Notes: generated from the sequence alone by a model not told the origin. Numbered from the stretch's first letter, positions 47,973-57,202 are shown. The stretch is DNA of 64,000 bases from Janibacter sp. HTCC2649 (GCF_000152705.1 NZ_CH672413.1:682001-746000), one strand, 5' to 3'. Translations and numbers: made by a program.

Positions 47973-48995
47973 TCAGGCGTTGATCTCCGCCTTGGCGTCG
48001 CGCTTGGTCTTCCAGAGGCTGGCCACCGTCGTGACACCGAGGATGACGACGATCGCGCCGAGCGAGACCGCGATCGGGATCTCCGGGACCCTGATGTGCT
48101 CGCCACCGTTGATGAACGGCAGCTCGTTCTCGTGGAGCGCGTGGAGGATGAGCTTGACGCCGATGAAGGCCAACAGCACCGAGAGGCCGAGGCTGAGGTA
48201 GACGAGCTTCTGCAGCAGGCCACCCAGCAGGAAGTACAGCTGCCGCAGACCCATCAGCGCGAAGAGGTTCGCAGTGAGGACGAGGTAGGGCTCCTTGGTG
48301 AGGCCGTAGATCGCCGGGATCGAGTCGAGCGCGAAGAGCAGATCGGTCGTGCCCAGTGCCAGGACCACGATGAAGAGCGGCGTGACGACGCGCTTCGCGT
48401 TCTCCTTCGTGAAGAGCTTGCTGCTCCACTCCTTGGTCGACGGGAGCGTGTTCTCGACCCACTTCATGAAGCGGTTCTCCTCGTACTCCTCGTCGTCGCT
48501 CTCACCCTCCGTCGCGAGCTTGATCGCGGTGTAGATGAGGAACGCGCCGAAAATGTAGAAGACCCACGAGAAGTTGTTGATCGCAGCCGCGCCCAGCCAG
48601 ATGAAGATGCCGCGCAGGACGATCGCGATGATGATGCCCCACATGAGGGCGGTCTGCTGGAACTTCTCGGGCACGGCGAACTTCGCCATGATCAACAGGA
48701 AGATGAACAGGTTGTCGACCGACAGCGAGTACTCGGTCAGCCACCCTGCATAGAACTCACCCGCCAGCTGACTGCCGTGGCTCAACCACACCCAGACGCC
48801 GAAGAGGACTGCAGCGCCCACGTAGAACGACAGGGCGAGGACCAGTTCCTTCGTGGCGGGTCGATGCGGATTGCGCGCGATCATGACCACGTCGAAGATC
48901 AGGACGGCGACGGCGATACCGATGGTCAGGAGCCACTGCCACGTGGCGACGTTCATGGACGGTGTCGCCGCTGCGAGGGTGCTGAGAGAATGCAA
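47973..48995 (-). CDS. TerC/Alx family membrane protein (probable Mn2+ exporter)
   Basis: About nine helices with the TerC signatures EYSLSVDNLFIFLLIM and TTDLLFALDSIPAI, whose Asp/Asn residues form the ion path. 340 aa with the chosen TTG at 48995, which has AAAGG 9 nt upstream; TTG 49004 and ATG 48956 (where many homologues begin) are alternatives. The Mn2+ riboswitch directly upstream strongly supports manganese export rather than tellurite resistance. Confidence 0.93.
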   Translation of the reverse strand: MHSLSTLAAATPSMNVATWQWLLTIGIAVAVLIFDVVMIARNPHRPATKELVLALSFYVGAAVLFGVWVWLSHGSQLAGEFYAGWLTEYSLSVDNLFIFLLIMAKFAVPEKFQQTALMWGIIIAIVLRGIFIWLGAAAINNFSWVFYIFGAFLIYTAIKLATEGESDDEEYEENRFMKWVENTLPSTKEWSSKLFTKENAKRVVTPLFIVVLALGTTDLLFALDSIPAIYGLTKEPYLVLTANLFALMGLRQLYFLLGGLLQKLVYLSLGLSVLLAFIGVKLILHALHENELPFINGGEHIRVPEIPIAVSLGAIVVILGVTTVASLWKTKRDAKAEINA

Positions 48996-49001
48996 AGCGG
49001 A

Positions 49002-49017
49002 CAACCTTTCGAGGTTG
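49002..49017 (-). promoter_or_regulatory. Shine-Dalgarno-sequestering hairpin of terC
   Basis: On the minus strand CAACCT pairs with AGGTTG over CGAA, and the AAAGG ribosome site lies in the stem. It sits between the riboswitch aptamer and the start codon, so the switch most likely acts on translation. Confidence 0.65.
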
Positions 49018-49028
49018 GGGACATGGCC

Positions 49029-49128
49029 CGGAGGTCTCTCCCGCCCCTGAAGGCTGGACCGGCTCCCCGGGCTGGCGCTGAGGCCAGCCGTGATGACGAG
49101 GAAACCGCACTGGGGATACTCCCCTCCG
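49029..49128 (-). ncRNA. yybP-ykoY manganese riboswitch
   Basis: On the minus strand the outer stem CGGAGG/CCTCCG (49128-49123 with 49034-49029) encloses the two conserved loops: GGGGAGTA at 49124-49117 right after P1, and GAGACC just before the closing strand; TCGTCAT at 49098-49092 matches the conserved central segment. This arrangement is diagnostic of the yybP-ykoY aptamer, known to sense Mn2+ and to control TerC/Alx and MntP genes. Confidence 0.88.
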
Positions 49129-49130
49129 CT

Positions 49131-49175
49131 GGTCAGGATTCTCTCACGGCTTCGCTCGTGAGATGAATCCTGACC
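49131..49175 (-). terminator. Long hairpin at the end of the HNH gene region
   Basis: GGTCAGGATT (49131-49140) pairs with AATCCTGACC (49166-49175), with an inner stem of CTCACG/CGTGAG. It stands just upstream of the riboswitch in the minus direction, so it would separate the HNH nuclease transcript from terC. Confidence 0.65.
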
Positions 49176-49271
49176 ACCGGAGTGGGCCCGCCCTCCGCTG
49201 AAGGAGGCCCGCCCTCCGCTCGCACGGCTTCGCTCGTGAGATGAATCCTGACCACCGGAGTGGGCCCGCCC
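49145..49271. repeat. Duplicated 49-bp segment, 78-bp period
   Basis: 49145-49193 is repeated at 49223-49271 almost exactly. The segment contains one arm of the hairpin at 49131-49175 and GGAGTGGGCCCGCC. It fills most of the 49130-49316 gap before the HNH gene; no gene seen there. Confidence 0.85.
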
Positions 49272-49316
49272 CCGTTCGAGGAGGCCCCTCCGGTCAGTCA
49301 GCGACCAGCAGCATCC

Positions 49317-51308
49317 TCAGAAGGGTGGGTCGTGGGTGATGGGCCGTTGGCCGGGGCCGTGACTCGTGCCCGCGTGCTCGAAGGTGATCTCGTCAGTGGG
49401 GTGAGACCAGATGACCCTGACTTCGTCCGCGTATCGCTGTGGTGGCGGCGGGCCGAGGGCGGAGCCCTTGTGAGCGGTCTCGAGCTGACGCCACAGGTGG
49501 TCCTCGAACACGGACGGGATCGCGTCGAGGTCACGCAGGTGGGTGCGGACCATGTCGTCGAAAGTGGCCGCGTCGGAGTGTTCGCACCTTTCGGGCACGT
49601 CTGGGCCCAACGGGACGGTAATGCGTTCGAGGTGGTTGATCGGATGAGTCGCGCTGACCCGGCCGGTGGGGTCGGTCCAGTGCACGACCCCATCGGGGTC
49701 GAGTCGAACCCTCCAACCGGGGCGTTGCTTGACCCGGTGATGCCGTCGACACAAACACATCAGGTTGATCGGGATCGTTTCACCGACCGGCCACGCGACG
49801 ACGTGGTCCTGGTCGGTCTTGCTCGCGGGAACCACACAGTTCGGGAAGCGGCACCGCCCATCACGCAACCGCACGAGGCGGGCCATGTCCGCTGGGACGA
49901 CGTACTTGTCGCTGCGCCGGGCAGCGTCTTTGCGGACCAGCCTGGCCAACGACGCCGGCACGATACCGCCGATGATCGCCCCCGTGTCACGGTGGCAGGT
50001 CAACGCTGTCGAGGGCACGACCTTCACGCCACGAGCAGCGGCGAGCCGGACCAGGTCAAGCAGGGTCGGTTGCGTCGAACCCAACCCACCGACCTCGGTC
50101 AACCGCCCAGCTGATGTCCGTTCCGCCGCAGCCGCAGCTGCGGGTTCCGGTTCACCTGCGGATTCCGGTGCAGGGCCGCCCTCGGCCCACGAGGGCTTGC
50201 GGGCCGACGAGGACTTGCGGGTCGACGAGGACTTATGGGCCGACGAGGGCTTGCGGGTCGGCGAGGACGAGGTCGAGGCCGAGGTGGCCGCACTGGTGTC
50301 GCGGTCCCTGCCTGCCGGTTCGGTGGTGTCCTCGGGCACGGTGCCGTGCAGGTGGATCGTGATGTCGGCCTGCTGCAAAACCAGTTGCGCGAGGGCATCA
50401 GCGCGGGCCTGGTCGATCTTCAGGGACGGGTCCGCGTTCTTGAGTTCCCGTGCGAGGGCTTCGACGGCCTGCCACATCGGCAACGACACCTCCACCGGCA
50501 GGTCGGCCTCCCAGTGATCGGTACCCAACGTCGCCGGAGAACGCCGCACCGACCGCCCCTCACGCGCTTCCGCTGCCTCCTTCTCGACCAGGTCGGGGTG
50601 AGCCCGCGCGACCATCCGCCGCACCCGACCCCGCAACGGACCAGCAGTCTCGTGCCAGCCCTGGCCGCGGCCCTCGTAGTGCTCGAACAGGTCGTCCACG
50701 ATGTCCTGAGCGCCGTCGGACTCTTCCTCCCCCGCGCCACCGCACGCCTCAGCGTCGTCAGCATCGCCCGCCGCATCCGCCGCTTCGGCTCCTCCGGCCG
50801 CATCTGCTGCTTCCGCCGCACTGTGCTGGGTGCCCCTGTCCGTATCCGCGTTCGCGTTCGTGTTCGCTTCGGTGTCCTTCGGGATGATCTCCACCTCGGT
50901 GGTGACCACCCGGGCCCGCCACGGGTCCAGGTCACCGGACAACATCGCTCCCACCAGGCGCGGGGTCCTGCTCACCTGGTGCACCGCCAACTCGACCAAC
51001 GTCGAGGCTGCCTGCGCACTGATGCCCAACACCGGCGCGATCAACCCGGGGGCATCCAAGGACACGTGCCCCAGCCCGCGGTGCTGCTCCACCCACGCAC
51101 CGTGCACATCAACGTTGTCCTCCACCGCGGCCAGGTGCGCCACCGCGACGGTCTGCACCCCCGCCATGGTGTTGCTCGCACGGTGCGCCGCCTCGACCAC
51201 ACAGACAAGCTGCTCGCGGGACAACCCGGTCAGATCTGCCTCGCGCAACGCATCGACCACCGAGGCCGTGGCGGCCTTCAAAGTGGTGAGTGCGGCATCG
51301 AGTTCCAT
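49317..51308 (-). CDS. HNH endonuclease with DUF222 (13E12 repeat family)
   Basis: 663 aa. An N-terminal DUF222 helical domain is followed by the HNH nuclease near residue 490-540 (CRFPNCVVPASKTDQDHVVAWP, then CLCRRHH). Two low-complexity segments interrupt it: an acidic Ala/Asp/Glu run at about residues 145-200, and a Ser/Lys/Pro/Arg run at about 350-375 caused by an 18-bp tandem repeat. ATG 51308 has CAAGG upstream, and a LexA box lies 14 nt before it. Family members are multicopy in mycobacteria; some are SOS-induced. Confidence 0.9.
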   Translation of the reverse strand: MELDAALTTLKAATASVVDALREADLTGLSREQLVCVVEAAHRASNTMAGVQTVAVAHLAAVEDNVDVHGAWVEQHRGLGHVSLDAPGLIAPVLGISAQAASTLVELAVHQVSRTPRLVGAMLSGDLDPWRARVVTTEVEIIPKDTEANTNANADTDRGTQHSAAEAADAAGGAEAADAAGDADDAEACGGAGEEESDGAQDIVDDLFEHYEGRGQGWHETAGPLRGRVRRMVARAHPDLVEKEAAEAREGRSVRRSPATLGTDHWEADLPVEVSLPMWQAVEALARELKNADPSLKIDQARADALAQLVLQQADITIHLHGTVPEDTTEPAGRDRDTSAATSASTSSSPTRKPSSAHKSSSTRKSSSARKPSWAEGGPAPESAGEPEPAAAAAAERTSAGRLTEVGGLGSTQPTLLDLVRLAAARGVKVVPSTALTCHRDTGAIIGGIVPASLARLVRKDAARRSDKYVVPADMARLVRLRDGRCRFPNCVVPASKTDQDHVVAWPVGETIPINLMCLCRRHHRVKQRPGWRVRLDPDGVVHWTDPTGRVSATHPINHLERITVPLGPDVPERCEHSDAATFDDMVRTHLRDLDAIPSVFEDHLWRQLETAHKGSALGPPPPQRYADEVRVIWSHPTDEITFEHAGTSHGPGQRPITHDPPF
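50191..50262. repeat. 18-bp tandem repeat inside the HNH gene, four copies
   Basis: Units of type GAGGACTTGCGGGTCGAC start at 50191, 50209, 50227 and 50245 and encode the Ser-Ser-x-Arg-Lys-Pro-like segment. A separate run of about six hexamers related to GTTCGC lies at about 50841-50872 in the acidic segment. Confidence 0.85.
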
Positions 51309-51321
51309 GCCTTGATTCTAC

Positions 51322-51337
51322 CCGAACGTGAGTTCGA
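51322..51337. promoter_or_regulatory. LexA (SOS) box of the HNH nuclease gene
   Basis: CCGAACGTGAGTTCGA matches the actinobacterial LexA consensus TCGAAC-N4-GTTCGA at 11 of 12 specified bases. It lies 14 nt before the HNH start codon. The rest of the 237-bp gap to 51545 holds only the promoter of the next gene. Confidence 0.8.
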
Positions 51338-51533
51338 TATTCGCGATATCCACAGATGAATCCGGTTCTGCTGTAAGCGAATTCGCCGAATTTCACGACG
51401 AGCACGCAGCTTCCCGTTAGCGTAGGAACAGTCCATCACGACCCACCGACAGCCCACCAAATCCGGCGAGCCGCCCAAGGCTTCGACTGCCCCATGGCGC
51501 GACGTGGAACGAGGGCCTGACCCACTGGCGGCA

Positions 51534-51545
51534 TAGGGTGCGTTC
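51534..51545 (+). promoter_or_regulatory. Leaderless promoter of the esterase lipoprotein gene
   Basis: TAGGGT (51534-51539), 6 nt, GTG 51546. Confidence 0.6.
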
Positions 51546-52373
51546 GTGCCCACTCGCAGGTCGATCCTCCTCGCCGCGACAGTGCTGCCCCTCGCGGCGT
51601 GTGAGGCCTCAACGCCCGATTCGACCACCGATGGAGATGGACCGATGCGGATCAGCTATGGCGACGACGAGAGCCAGTTCGGCGAGCTGACCAAGCCTGC
51701 AGGTGCGAGCAAGGGTGTCGTGGTGGTCATTCACGGTGGCTTCTGGAAGTCGGCGTACGACCTCGACCTGGGGCGCCCCCTCGCGCAATCCCTGGCCGGG
51801 CAGGGCTGGACGGCCTGGAACATCGAGTACCGCCGGGTCGGGAACGGCGGCGGCGCTCCCGCCACGTTCGATGACGTCGACGCGGCCATCGACAAGCTCG
51901 CCGACATCGACGGCCTGGACACCACCACGACGCTCACGCTCGGGCACTCCGCCGGCGGGCACCTCGCAGTGTGGGCCGCAGGTCGGCAGGACCAACCTCA
52001 ATGGCAGGGCGCCAAGGTCCACATCACCGGCGCGCTCTCGCAGGCCGGAGTCCTCGACCTGCGAGCCGCCCACGACGACGACCTCGGCAGCGGGGCCGTC
52101 GAAGCGCTCCTGGGCCATGCGCCCACGAAGGCGGACGTGGCCTACGACCCGCAGCAGCAGATCCCGCTCAAGGTGCCGGTGCGCTGCATCCATGGCGGCA
52201 GCGATGAGAACGTGCCACCGAGCCAGTCCACCGACTACGTGGCCGCAGCCACCAGGGCCGGCGCGGACGCGTCAGTCGTCGAGATCGCCGGCGACCACTT
52301 CATCGTCATCGACGTGGAATCGAGCGCCTGGACCCGTCAGCTGGACCTGCTGGACGAACTGTCGGGCCGCTGA
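51546..52373 (+). CDS. Alpha/beta hydrolase lipoprotein (esterase, BD-FAE/arylformamidase type)
   Basis: 275 aa. RRS plus a hydrophobic core and lipobox LAAC show an exported lipoprotein. The hydrolase core has the oxyanion motif IHGGFW, the nucleophile elbow GHSAGG, the acid in GGSDENVP and the histidine in GDHFIV. Substrate unknown. Leaderless start at GTG 51546. Its 3' end overlaps the convergent mmcQ-type gene by 37 bp. Confidence 0.88.
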   Translation: MPTRRSILLAATVLPLAACEASTPDSTTDGDGPMRISYGDDESQFGELTKPAGASKGVVVVIHGGFWKSAYDLDLGRPLAQSLAGQGWTAWNIEYRRVGNGGGAPATFDDVDAAIDKLADIDGLDTTTTLTLGHSAGGHLAVWAAGRQDQPQWQGAKVHITGALSQAGVLDLRAAHDDDLGSGAVEALLGHAPTKADVAYDPQQQIPLKVPVRCIHGGSDENVPPSQSTDYVAAATRAGADASVVEIAGDHFIVIDVESSAWTRQLDLLDELSGR

Positions 52374-52708
52374 CTTCGGGGCAGCTTCCCGACGACGAGG
52401 TCGTACGACGTGTCGATTGCCTCGCGCAACGCCTCGTCGGGGACGGCACCACCGATCGCCAAGGTGTTCCAGCCGTGGCGCCCGATGTAGGGCGAAACAG
52501 CAGCGTCGTCCGGAAACTCGGCGATCCACTCGTCGGCCTCGGCCCGTGACCCGAGCTTGACGCCGACGCGGGCACCATCGGGCCCGCCACCGCCGAGGAA
52601 GGCGAAGATCTTGTCGCCGACCTTGGCGACGTCGTCGCCTTCCCAGGGCTGGTCGGCCCACGCACCGGGCTTGCTCAACGCGTAAGCGCTCACCTCGTCG
52701 GGAGTCAT
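52337..52708 (-). CDS. MmcQ/YjbR family DNA-binding protein
   Basis: 123 aa, the whole length of this small family (CyaY-like fold). Visible family features: SKPGAWADQPWEGDDVAKVGDKIFAF-type segment, then SPYIGRHGWNTLAI. ATG 52708 fits homologue length; ATG 52753 adds 15 residues. It follows uvrB with the uvrB stop close by and is probably co-transcribed. Confidence 0.85.
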   Translation of the reverse strand: MTPDEVSAYALSKPGAWADQPWEGDDVAKVGDKIFAFLGGGGPDGARVGVKLGSRAEADEWIAEFPDDAAVSPYIGRHGWNTLAIGGAVPDEALREAIDTSYDLVVGKLPRSQRPDSSSSRSS

Positions 52709-52736
52709 GCGCTTACCCAGACCAGGCCCGTCAGGT

Positions 52737-54851
52737 TCACTTCGTGGCCTCACTCATCTGGCGAAGCTCCTTCTTGAGGTCGCCGACCTCGTCACGCAGA
52801 CGTGCCGCGAGCTCGAAGTGGAGGTCCGCCGCAGCCTTGTGCATCTGCGTCGTGAGCTCCTGGATGAGGTTGGCGAGGTCCCCGGCAGCGATGTTCTCGA
52901 GCCGACCGGCACCGACCGTGACCGCATCCGCAGCCAGAGCCCCGCGACCGCCACGACCGCCATCGCTCTTGCCCCGCGAGCGAGCACGACCCGAACCGAG
53001 CAGCTCCTCGGTGTCGGCATCCTCGCGTTCGAGCATGTCGGTGATGTCGGCGATCCGCTTGCGCAACGGCTGCGGGTCGACGCCGCGTTCGAGGTTGTAG
53101 GCGACCTGCTTCTCGCGTCGACGACTCGTCTCGTCCACGGCCTCCTGCATCGAGGGCGTCACCTTGTCGGCGTACATGTGCACCTGACCGGAGACATTTC
53201 GGGCAGCGCGACCGATGGTCTGGATGAGCGAGCGGGCCGACCGGAGGAAGCCCTCCTTGTCGGCGTCGAGGATGGACACCAGCGAGACCTCGGGAAGGTC
53301 GAGACCCTCACGCAGCAGGTTGATGCCGACGAGGACGTCGTACTCCCCCAGCCGCAGCTCGCGCAGCAGCTCGACCCGCCGCAACGTGTCGATGTCGGAG
53401 TGGAGGTAGCGAACCCGCACACCCTTGTCCAACAGGTAGTCCGTGAGGTCCTCGGCCATCTTCTTCGTCAAGGTCGTCACGAGCACGCGCTCGTTCCTGG
53501 CAGCTCGCAGGTTGATCTCGTGGAGCAGGTCGTCGATCTGGCCCTTGGTGGGCTTGAGGACGATCTCGGGGTCGATGAGCCCCGTCGGGCGGATGATCTG
53601 CTCGACGACACCGTCGGCCTGCGCCATCTCATAGTTGCCCGGCGTCGCGGACAGGTAGACGGTCTGACCGATGCGCTCGAGGAACTCCTCCCACTTGAGC
53701 GGGCGGTTGTCCATGGCCGACGGCAGGCGGAAGCCGTGGTCGACGAGGGTCCGCTTGCGTGAGGCGTCGCCTTCGTACATCGCACCGATCTGGGGCACGG
53801 TCACGTGCGACTCGTCGAGGACGAGAAGGAAGTCCTCGGGGAAGTAGTCGAGCAGGCAGTTCGGAGCCGTGCCGGCGGTGCGACCGTCGAGGTGCATCGA
53901 GTAGTTCTCGATCCCCGAGCACGACCCCACCTGGCGCATCATCTCGATGTCGTAGGTGGTGCGCATGCGCAGTCGTTGGGCCTCGAGCAGCTTGCCCTGG
54001 CTCTCGAACGTCTTGAGCTGCTCCGCGAGCTCGTGCTCGATCCCGGCGATGGCGCGCTCCATGCGCTCCGGTCCGGCGATGTAGTGCGAGGCGGGGAAGA
54101 CGTACATCTCCTGCTCGTCGCGCACGATCTCGCCGGTGAGCGGGTGCAGCGTGTAGATCTTGTCGACCTCGTCGCCGAAGAACTCGATGCGGACTGCGAG
54201 CTCTTCGTACATCGGGATGATCTCGACCGTGTCGCCGCGCACCCGGAACGTCCCACGGGTGAACGCCAGGTCGTTGCGCGTGTACTGCATCTGCACGAAC
54301 CGCCGCAGCAGGTCGTCGCGGTCGAGCTCGTCACCGACGCGCAGCTGCACCATCTTGTCGACGTACTCCTGCGGTGTCCCGAGACCGTAGATGCAGGACA
54401 CCGACGCGACCACGATGACGTCACGACGGGTGAGCAGCGAGTTCGTCGCCGAGTGCCGCAACCGCTCGACCTCGTCGTTGATGGACGAGTCCTTCTCGAT
54501 GTAGGTGTCGGTCTGCGGGACGTACGCCTCGGGCTGGAAGTAGTCGTAGTAGCTCACGAAGTACTCAACCGCGTTGTTGGGCAACAGCTCCCGGAACTCG
54601 TTGGCGAGCTGGGCCGCGAGCGTCTTGTTGGGGGCCATGACGAGCGTCGGCCGCTGCACCTGCTCGACGAGCCACGCCGTCGTCGCCGACTTGCCCGTGC
54701 CGGTGGCACCGAGCAGGACGACGTTCTGCTGGCCGGCGTTGATCCGCTCGGTCAGGTCCTTGATCGCTGCGGGTTGGTCGCCGGCCGGCTCGAAGTCGGA
54801 CACGACCTGGAACGGTGCGACGGTGCGCTTCAAGTCTGTGGTGGGACGCAT
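52737..54851 (-). CDS. uvrB: Excinuclease ABC subunit B
   Basis: DEAD-type helicase of nucleotide excision repair. Walker [14 protein letters not shown], the beta-hairpin segment [19 protein letters not shown], and the C-terminal UVR motif ([30 protein letters not shown]-like) are complete. 704 aa. ATG 54851 is 6 nt after TACCGT, a leaderless start. Confidence 0.97.
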   Translation of the reverse strand: MRPTTDLKRTVAPFQVVSDFEPAGDQPAAIKDLTERINAGQQNVVLLGATGTGKSATTAWLVEQVQRPTLVMAPNKTLAAQLANEFRELLPNNAVEYFVSYYDYFQPEAYVPQTDTYIEKDSSINDEVERLRHSATNSLLTRRDVIVVASVSCIYGLGTPQEYVDKMVQLRVGDELDRDDLLRRFVQMQYTRNDLAFTRGTFRVRGDTVEIIPMYEELAVRIEFFGDEVDKIYTLHPLTGEIVRDEQEMYVFPASHYIAGPERMERAIAGIEHELAEQLKTFESQGKLLEAQRLRMRTTYDIEMMRQVGSCSGIENYSMHLDGRTAGTAPNCLLDYFPEDFLLVLDESHVTVPQIGAMYEGDASRKRTLVDHGFRLPSAMDNRPLKWEEFLERIGQTVYLSATPGNYEMAQADGVVEQIIRPTGLIDPEIVLKPTKGQIDDLLHEINLRAARNERVLVTTLTKKMAEDLTDYLLDKGVRVRYLHSDIDTLRRVELLRELRLGEYDVLVGINLLREGLDLPEVSLVSILDADKEGFLRSARSLIQTIGRAARNVSGQVHMYADKVTPSMQEAVDETSRRREKQVAYNLERGVDPQPLRKRIADITDMLEREDADTEELLGSGRARSRGKSDGGRGGRGALAADAVTVGAGRLENIAAGDLANLIQELTTQMHKAAADLHFELAARLRDEVGDLKKELRQMSEATK

Positions 54852-54863
54852 GCGTCCACGGTA
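54852..54863 (-). promoter_or_regulatory. Leaderless promoter of uvrB
   Basis: TACCGT on the minus strand (54863-54858), 6 nt, ATG 54851. The -10 overlaps one copy of the octamer CGGCATAC. Confidence 0.55.
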
Positions 54864-54966
54864 TGCCGTGCCACTGACAGTCGTGCCCGCCGTGGCACAG
54901 GACAGTCGCGTATGCCGGACGGGTACCTCCCTGACACGGAGTCACTTCGTGCGCGACGATGGTCCC

Positions 54967-56013
54967 GTGACCACGACGCTGCCCTTCCCCCGCACCCCCG
55001 ACCCGCGCACTGCCCCGACCCTTCGGTGGGGAGTCCTCGGGCCCGGCTACATCGCCCGAGAGAGCGTCACGGCCCTGCGTGCCGAGACCGACCAGGTGAT
55101 CCAGGCGGTCGCGTCGCGCGACCTGACCAGGGCGCAGGCCTTCGCGGACGAGTTCGGTGCGCACACGGCATACGGGTCCTATGAAGAGCTGGTCAACGAC
55201 CCCGACGTCGACATCGTCTACATCGCCACCCCTCACTCCGAGCACCATGCCCAGGCGCTGCTCGCGCTCAACGCCGGCAAGCACGTCCTCGTCGAGAAGG
55301 CGTTCGCACGCAACGCTGCCGAGGCGCGCGACATCCTCGACACCGCGAAGGCCAAGGGCCTGTTGGCGATGGAGGCCATGTGGACACGTTTCCTGCCCGG
55401 CATCGATGTCGTGCGGCAGTGCCTCGAGGACGGCCTGCTCGGTGAGGTCGAGAACGTCTTCGCCGACCACGGCCAGCCGCTCTACCCGGGCGGGCCGCAG
55501 CGCCTCTCCGACCCGGCACTGGCCGGCGGCGCGCTCCTCGACCTCGGGATGTATCCCACGTCCTTCGCCAGCTTCGCGCTCGGCGGGATCGACACCGTCA
55601 CCGCCACGGGCCGCCTCACCGACGAGGGGGTCGACGCGGAGGAGACCATCCTCGTCACCGGCACCCGGGGTGGTCGCGGTCTGCTGCACGCGACCATGAC
55701 CACGCGGACGCCCACGACGGCGAGCATCAACGGCACCGCAGGGCGACTCGAGCTCGGCGACCCGGACAACCCCTCGAGCAGCTGGTACGCCCCCTCACGG
55801 GTCCGGTTCGTGTCACGCGACGCGCAGACCGACATCTCGTGGGAGCCCGAGAGCCGCACCCACGGGCTGCACTTCGAGTTCTGCGAAGCCGCGCGCTGCG
55901 TCGACGCCGGCCTCACCGAGAGTCCGCTCCTCCCCGCGGCCGAAACCCTGCGGATCATGGAGGTCCTCGACGCAGTGCGCGCCGATGTTGGGGTCACCTA
56001 TCCCGGCGAGTGA
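54967..56013 (+). CDS. Gfo/Idh/MocA family oxidoreductase
   Basis: 348 aa NAD(P)-dependent dehydrogenase. The nucleotide-binding motif is GVLGPGYIAR and the catalytic region is GKHVLVEKAFARNAAEA (EKP-type motif, here EKA) with GGALLDLGMYP further on, where the Asp and nearby residues bind substrate. The specific sugar or polyol is unknown. GTG 54967 was chosen by homology of length; its promoter is weak. Ends 16 bp inside the convergent coaE. Confidence 0.88.
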   Translation: MTTTLPFPRTPDPRTAPTLRWGVLGPGYIARESVTALRAETDQVIQAVASRDLTRAQAFADEFGAHTAYGSYEELVNDPDVDIVYIATPHSEHHAQALLALNAGKHVLVEKAFARNAAEARDILDTAKAKGLLAMEAMWTRFLPGIDVVRQCLEDGLLGEVENVFADHGQPLYPGGPQRLSDPALAGGALLDLGMYPTSFASFALGGIDTVTATGRLTDEGVDAEETILVTGTRGGRGLLHATMTTRTPTTASINGTAGRLELGDPDNPSSSWYAPSRVRFVSRDAQTDISWEPESRTHGLHFEFCEAARCVDAGLTESPLLPAAETLRIMEVLDAVRADVGVTYPGE

Positions 56014-57164
56014 CCCGTCACGCGCTCATGCACGGAGTCGAACCACGGCTCCTTGGCATCGGTGTAGTCGTCGGTCGTGATCATCTGTGCCAGCAGGTCC
56101 ATCTTGAGAGCCGCGTACTCCTCCCGCGCCTCGGCGTCCGTGCGTAGCCAGTCGCGGAAGTCCAGCGCCCAGCGATAGCCCGGCCCATCGACCTCGCGCA
56201 CGTGAATGTGAGCGACTCGGCCGGGGTCCGCACTGCCGTGGAACCGCTTGGGCCACTCCGTGCCGTCCTTGCCGTTGTCCCTGGTGCTGTCGGGCACGCG
56301 CGGAAAACCGCTGCGCTGCAACGCTTCCACGAACTCCGGTGCATCGGCATCTGACAGGGATCGGACGCCGATCTGGAGGTCGATGACGTCCTTGGCGACG
56401 AGCCCAGGAACCGCGGTCGAGCCGATGTGGTCGACGCTGACCGCTCGGTCCCCCAACGCCCGCTGGAGGCGCGCGATGAGGCGTGCTGCCTCGGCCGACC
56501 ACTCGGCCCTGTGTGAACTGAGCGTCAGTGCGTCCGGGCGACGAGCGCGTATGCCGTGAATCAGGTTCTCGTTGAACGGTTCCAGCCGCTCGGCCCAGAG
56601 TCTGCGAACCTCGGCCTCAAGGTGCTCACGCGTCCCGTTGTTGTCGAGCCAGATGTCAGCGGCGGCCATCCGGTCCTCGTCATCGGCCTGGGCGTCGATG
56701 CGGGCTTGAGCGTCCTCGGTGGGCATGTCACGGTCGCGCACGAGCCGCGCGAGCCGCTCCTCCTCGGCCACGCCGACGACGACGACCAAGTGGTAGTCAG
56801 CGCCCATGTGCTTCTCGACGATGAGCGGCATGTCGTGGACGACAACGGTGTTCGTGGGCACGGCGCTCATGAGCTCGGCGGTGCGCTTCCAGATCGCCGG
56901 GTGAGTGATCCCCTCGAGATCGGCCAGCGCGCTCGGGTCGGTGAAGACCACGCGCCCCAGCGCGGGCCGGTCCAGCTCGCCGTCAGCGGTGAGCACAACG
57001 TCCCCGAAGCGTTCGCGGATCTCGGTGAGGGCCGGCATACCCGGTTCGACCACTTCGCGGGCCACAACGTCTGCGTCGACAACGACGGCACCCAGCTCCG
57101 CCAGGAGCTTCGCGACCGTCGACTTGCCCGACCCGATTCCACCAGTGAGACCCACACGCAACAT
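55998..57164 (-). CDS. coaE: Dephospho-CoA kinase fused to a GrpB (UPF0157) domain
   Basis: Last step of coenzyme A synthesis. N-terminal ~200 residues are CoaE with P-loop GLTGGIGSGKST and the DADVVAREV and DMPLIVEK stretches. The C-terminal ~190 residues are a GrpB domain (VDHIGSTAVPGLVAKDVIDLQIGV). This fusion is known in actinobacteria, including mycobacteria. ATG 57164 is 6 nt after TACCTT. 388 aa. Confidence 0.96.
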   Translation of the reverse strand: MLRVGLTGGIGSGKSTVAKLLAELGAVVVDADVVAREVVEPGMPALTEIRERFGDVVLTADGELDRPALGRVVFTDPSALADLEGITHPAIWKRTAELMSAVPTNTVVVHDMPLIVEKHMGADYHLVVVVGVAEEERLARLVRDRDMPTEDAQARIDAQADDEDRMAAADIWLDNNGTREHLEAEVRRLWAERLEPFNENLIHGIRARRPDALTLSSHRAEWSAEAARLIARLQRALGDRAVSVDHIGSTAVPGLVAKDVIDLQIGVRSLSDADAPEFVEALQRSGFPRVPDSTRDNGKDGTEWPKRFHGSADPGRVAHIHVREVDGPGYRWALDFRDWLRTDAEAREEYAALKMDLLAQMITTDDYTDAKEPWFDSVHERVTGHSPG

Positions 57165-57202
57165 GGGCACAAGGTACCCGGCGGCGTCGTAGGGTCGCCC
57201 CC
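57165..57202. promoter_or_regulatory. Back-to-back leaderless promoters (coaE / histidine kinase)
   Basis: Minus strand: TACCTT (57176-57171), 6 nt, ATG 57164. Plus strand: TAGGGT (57190-57195), 7 nt, ATG 57203. The two start codons are only 38 bp apart. Confidence 0.6.
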
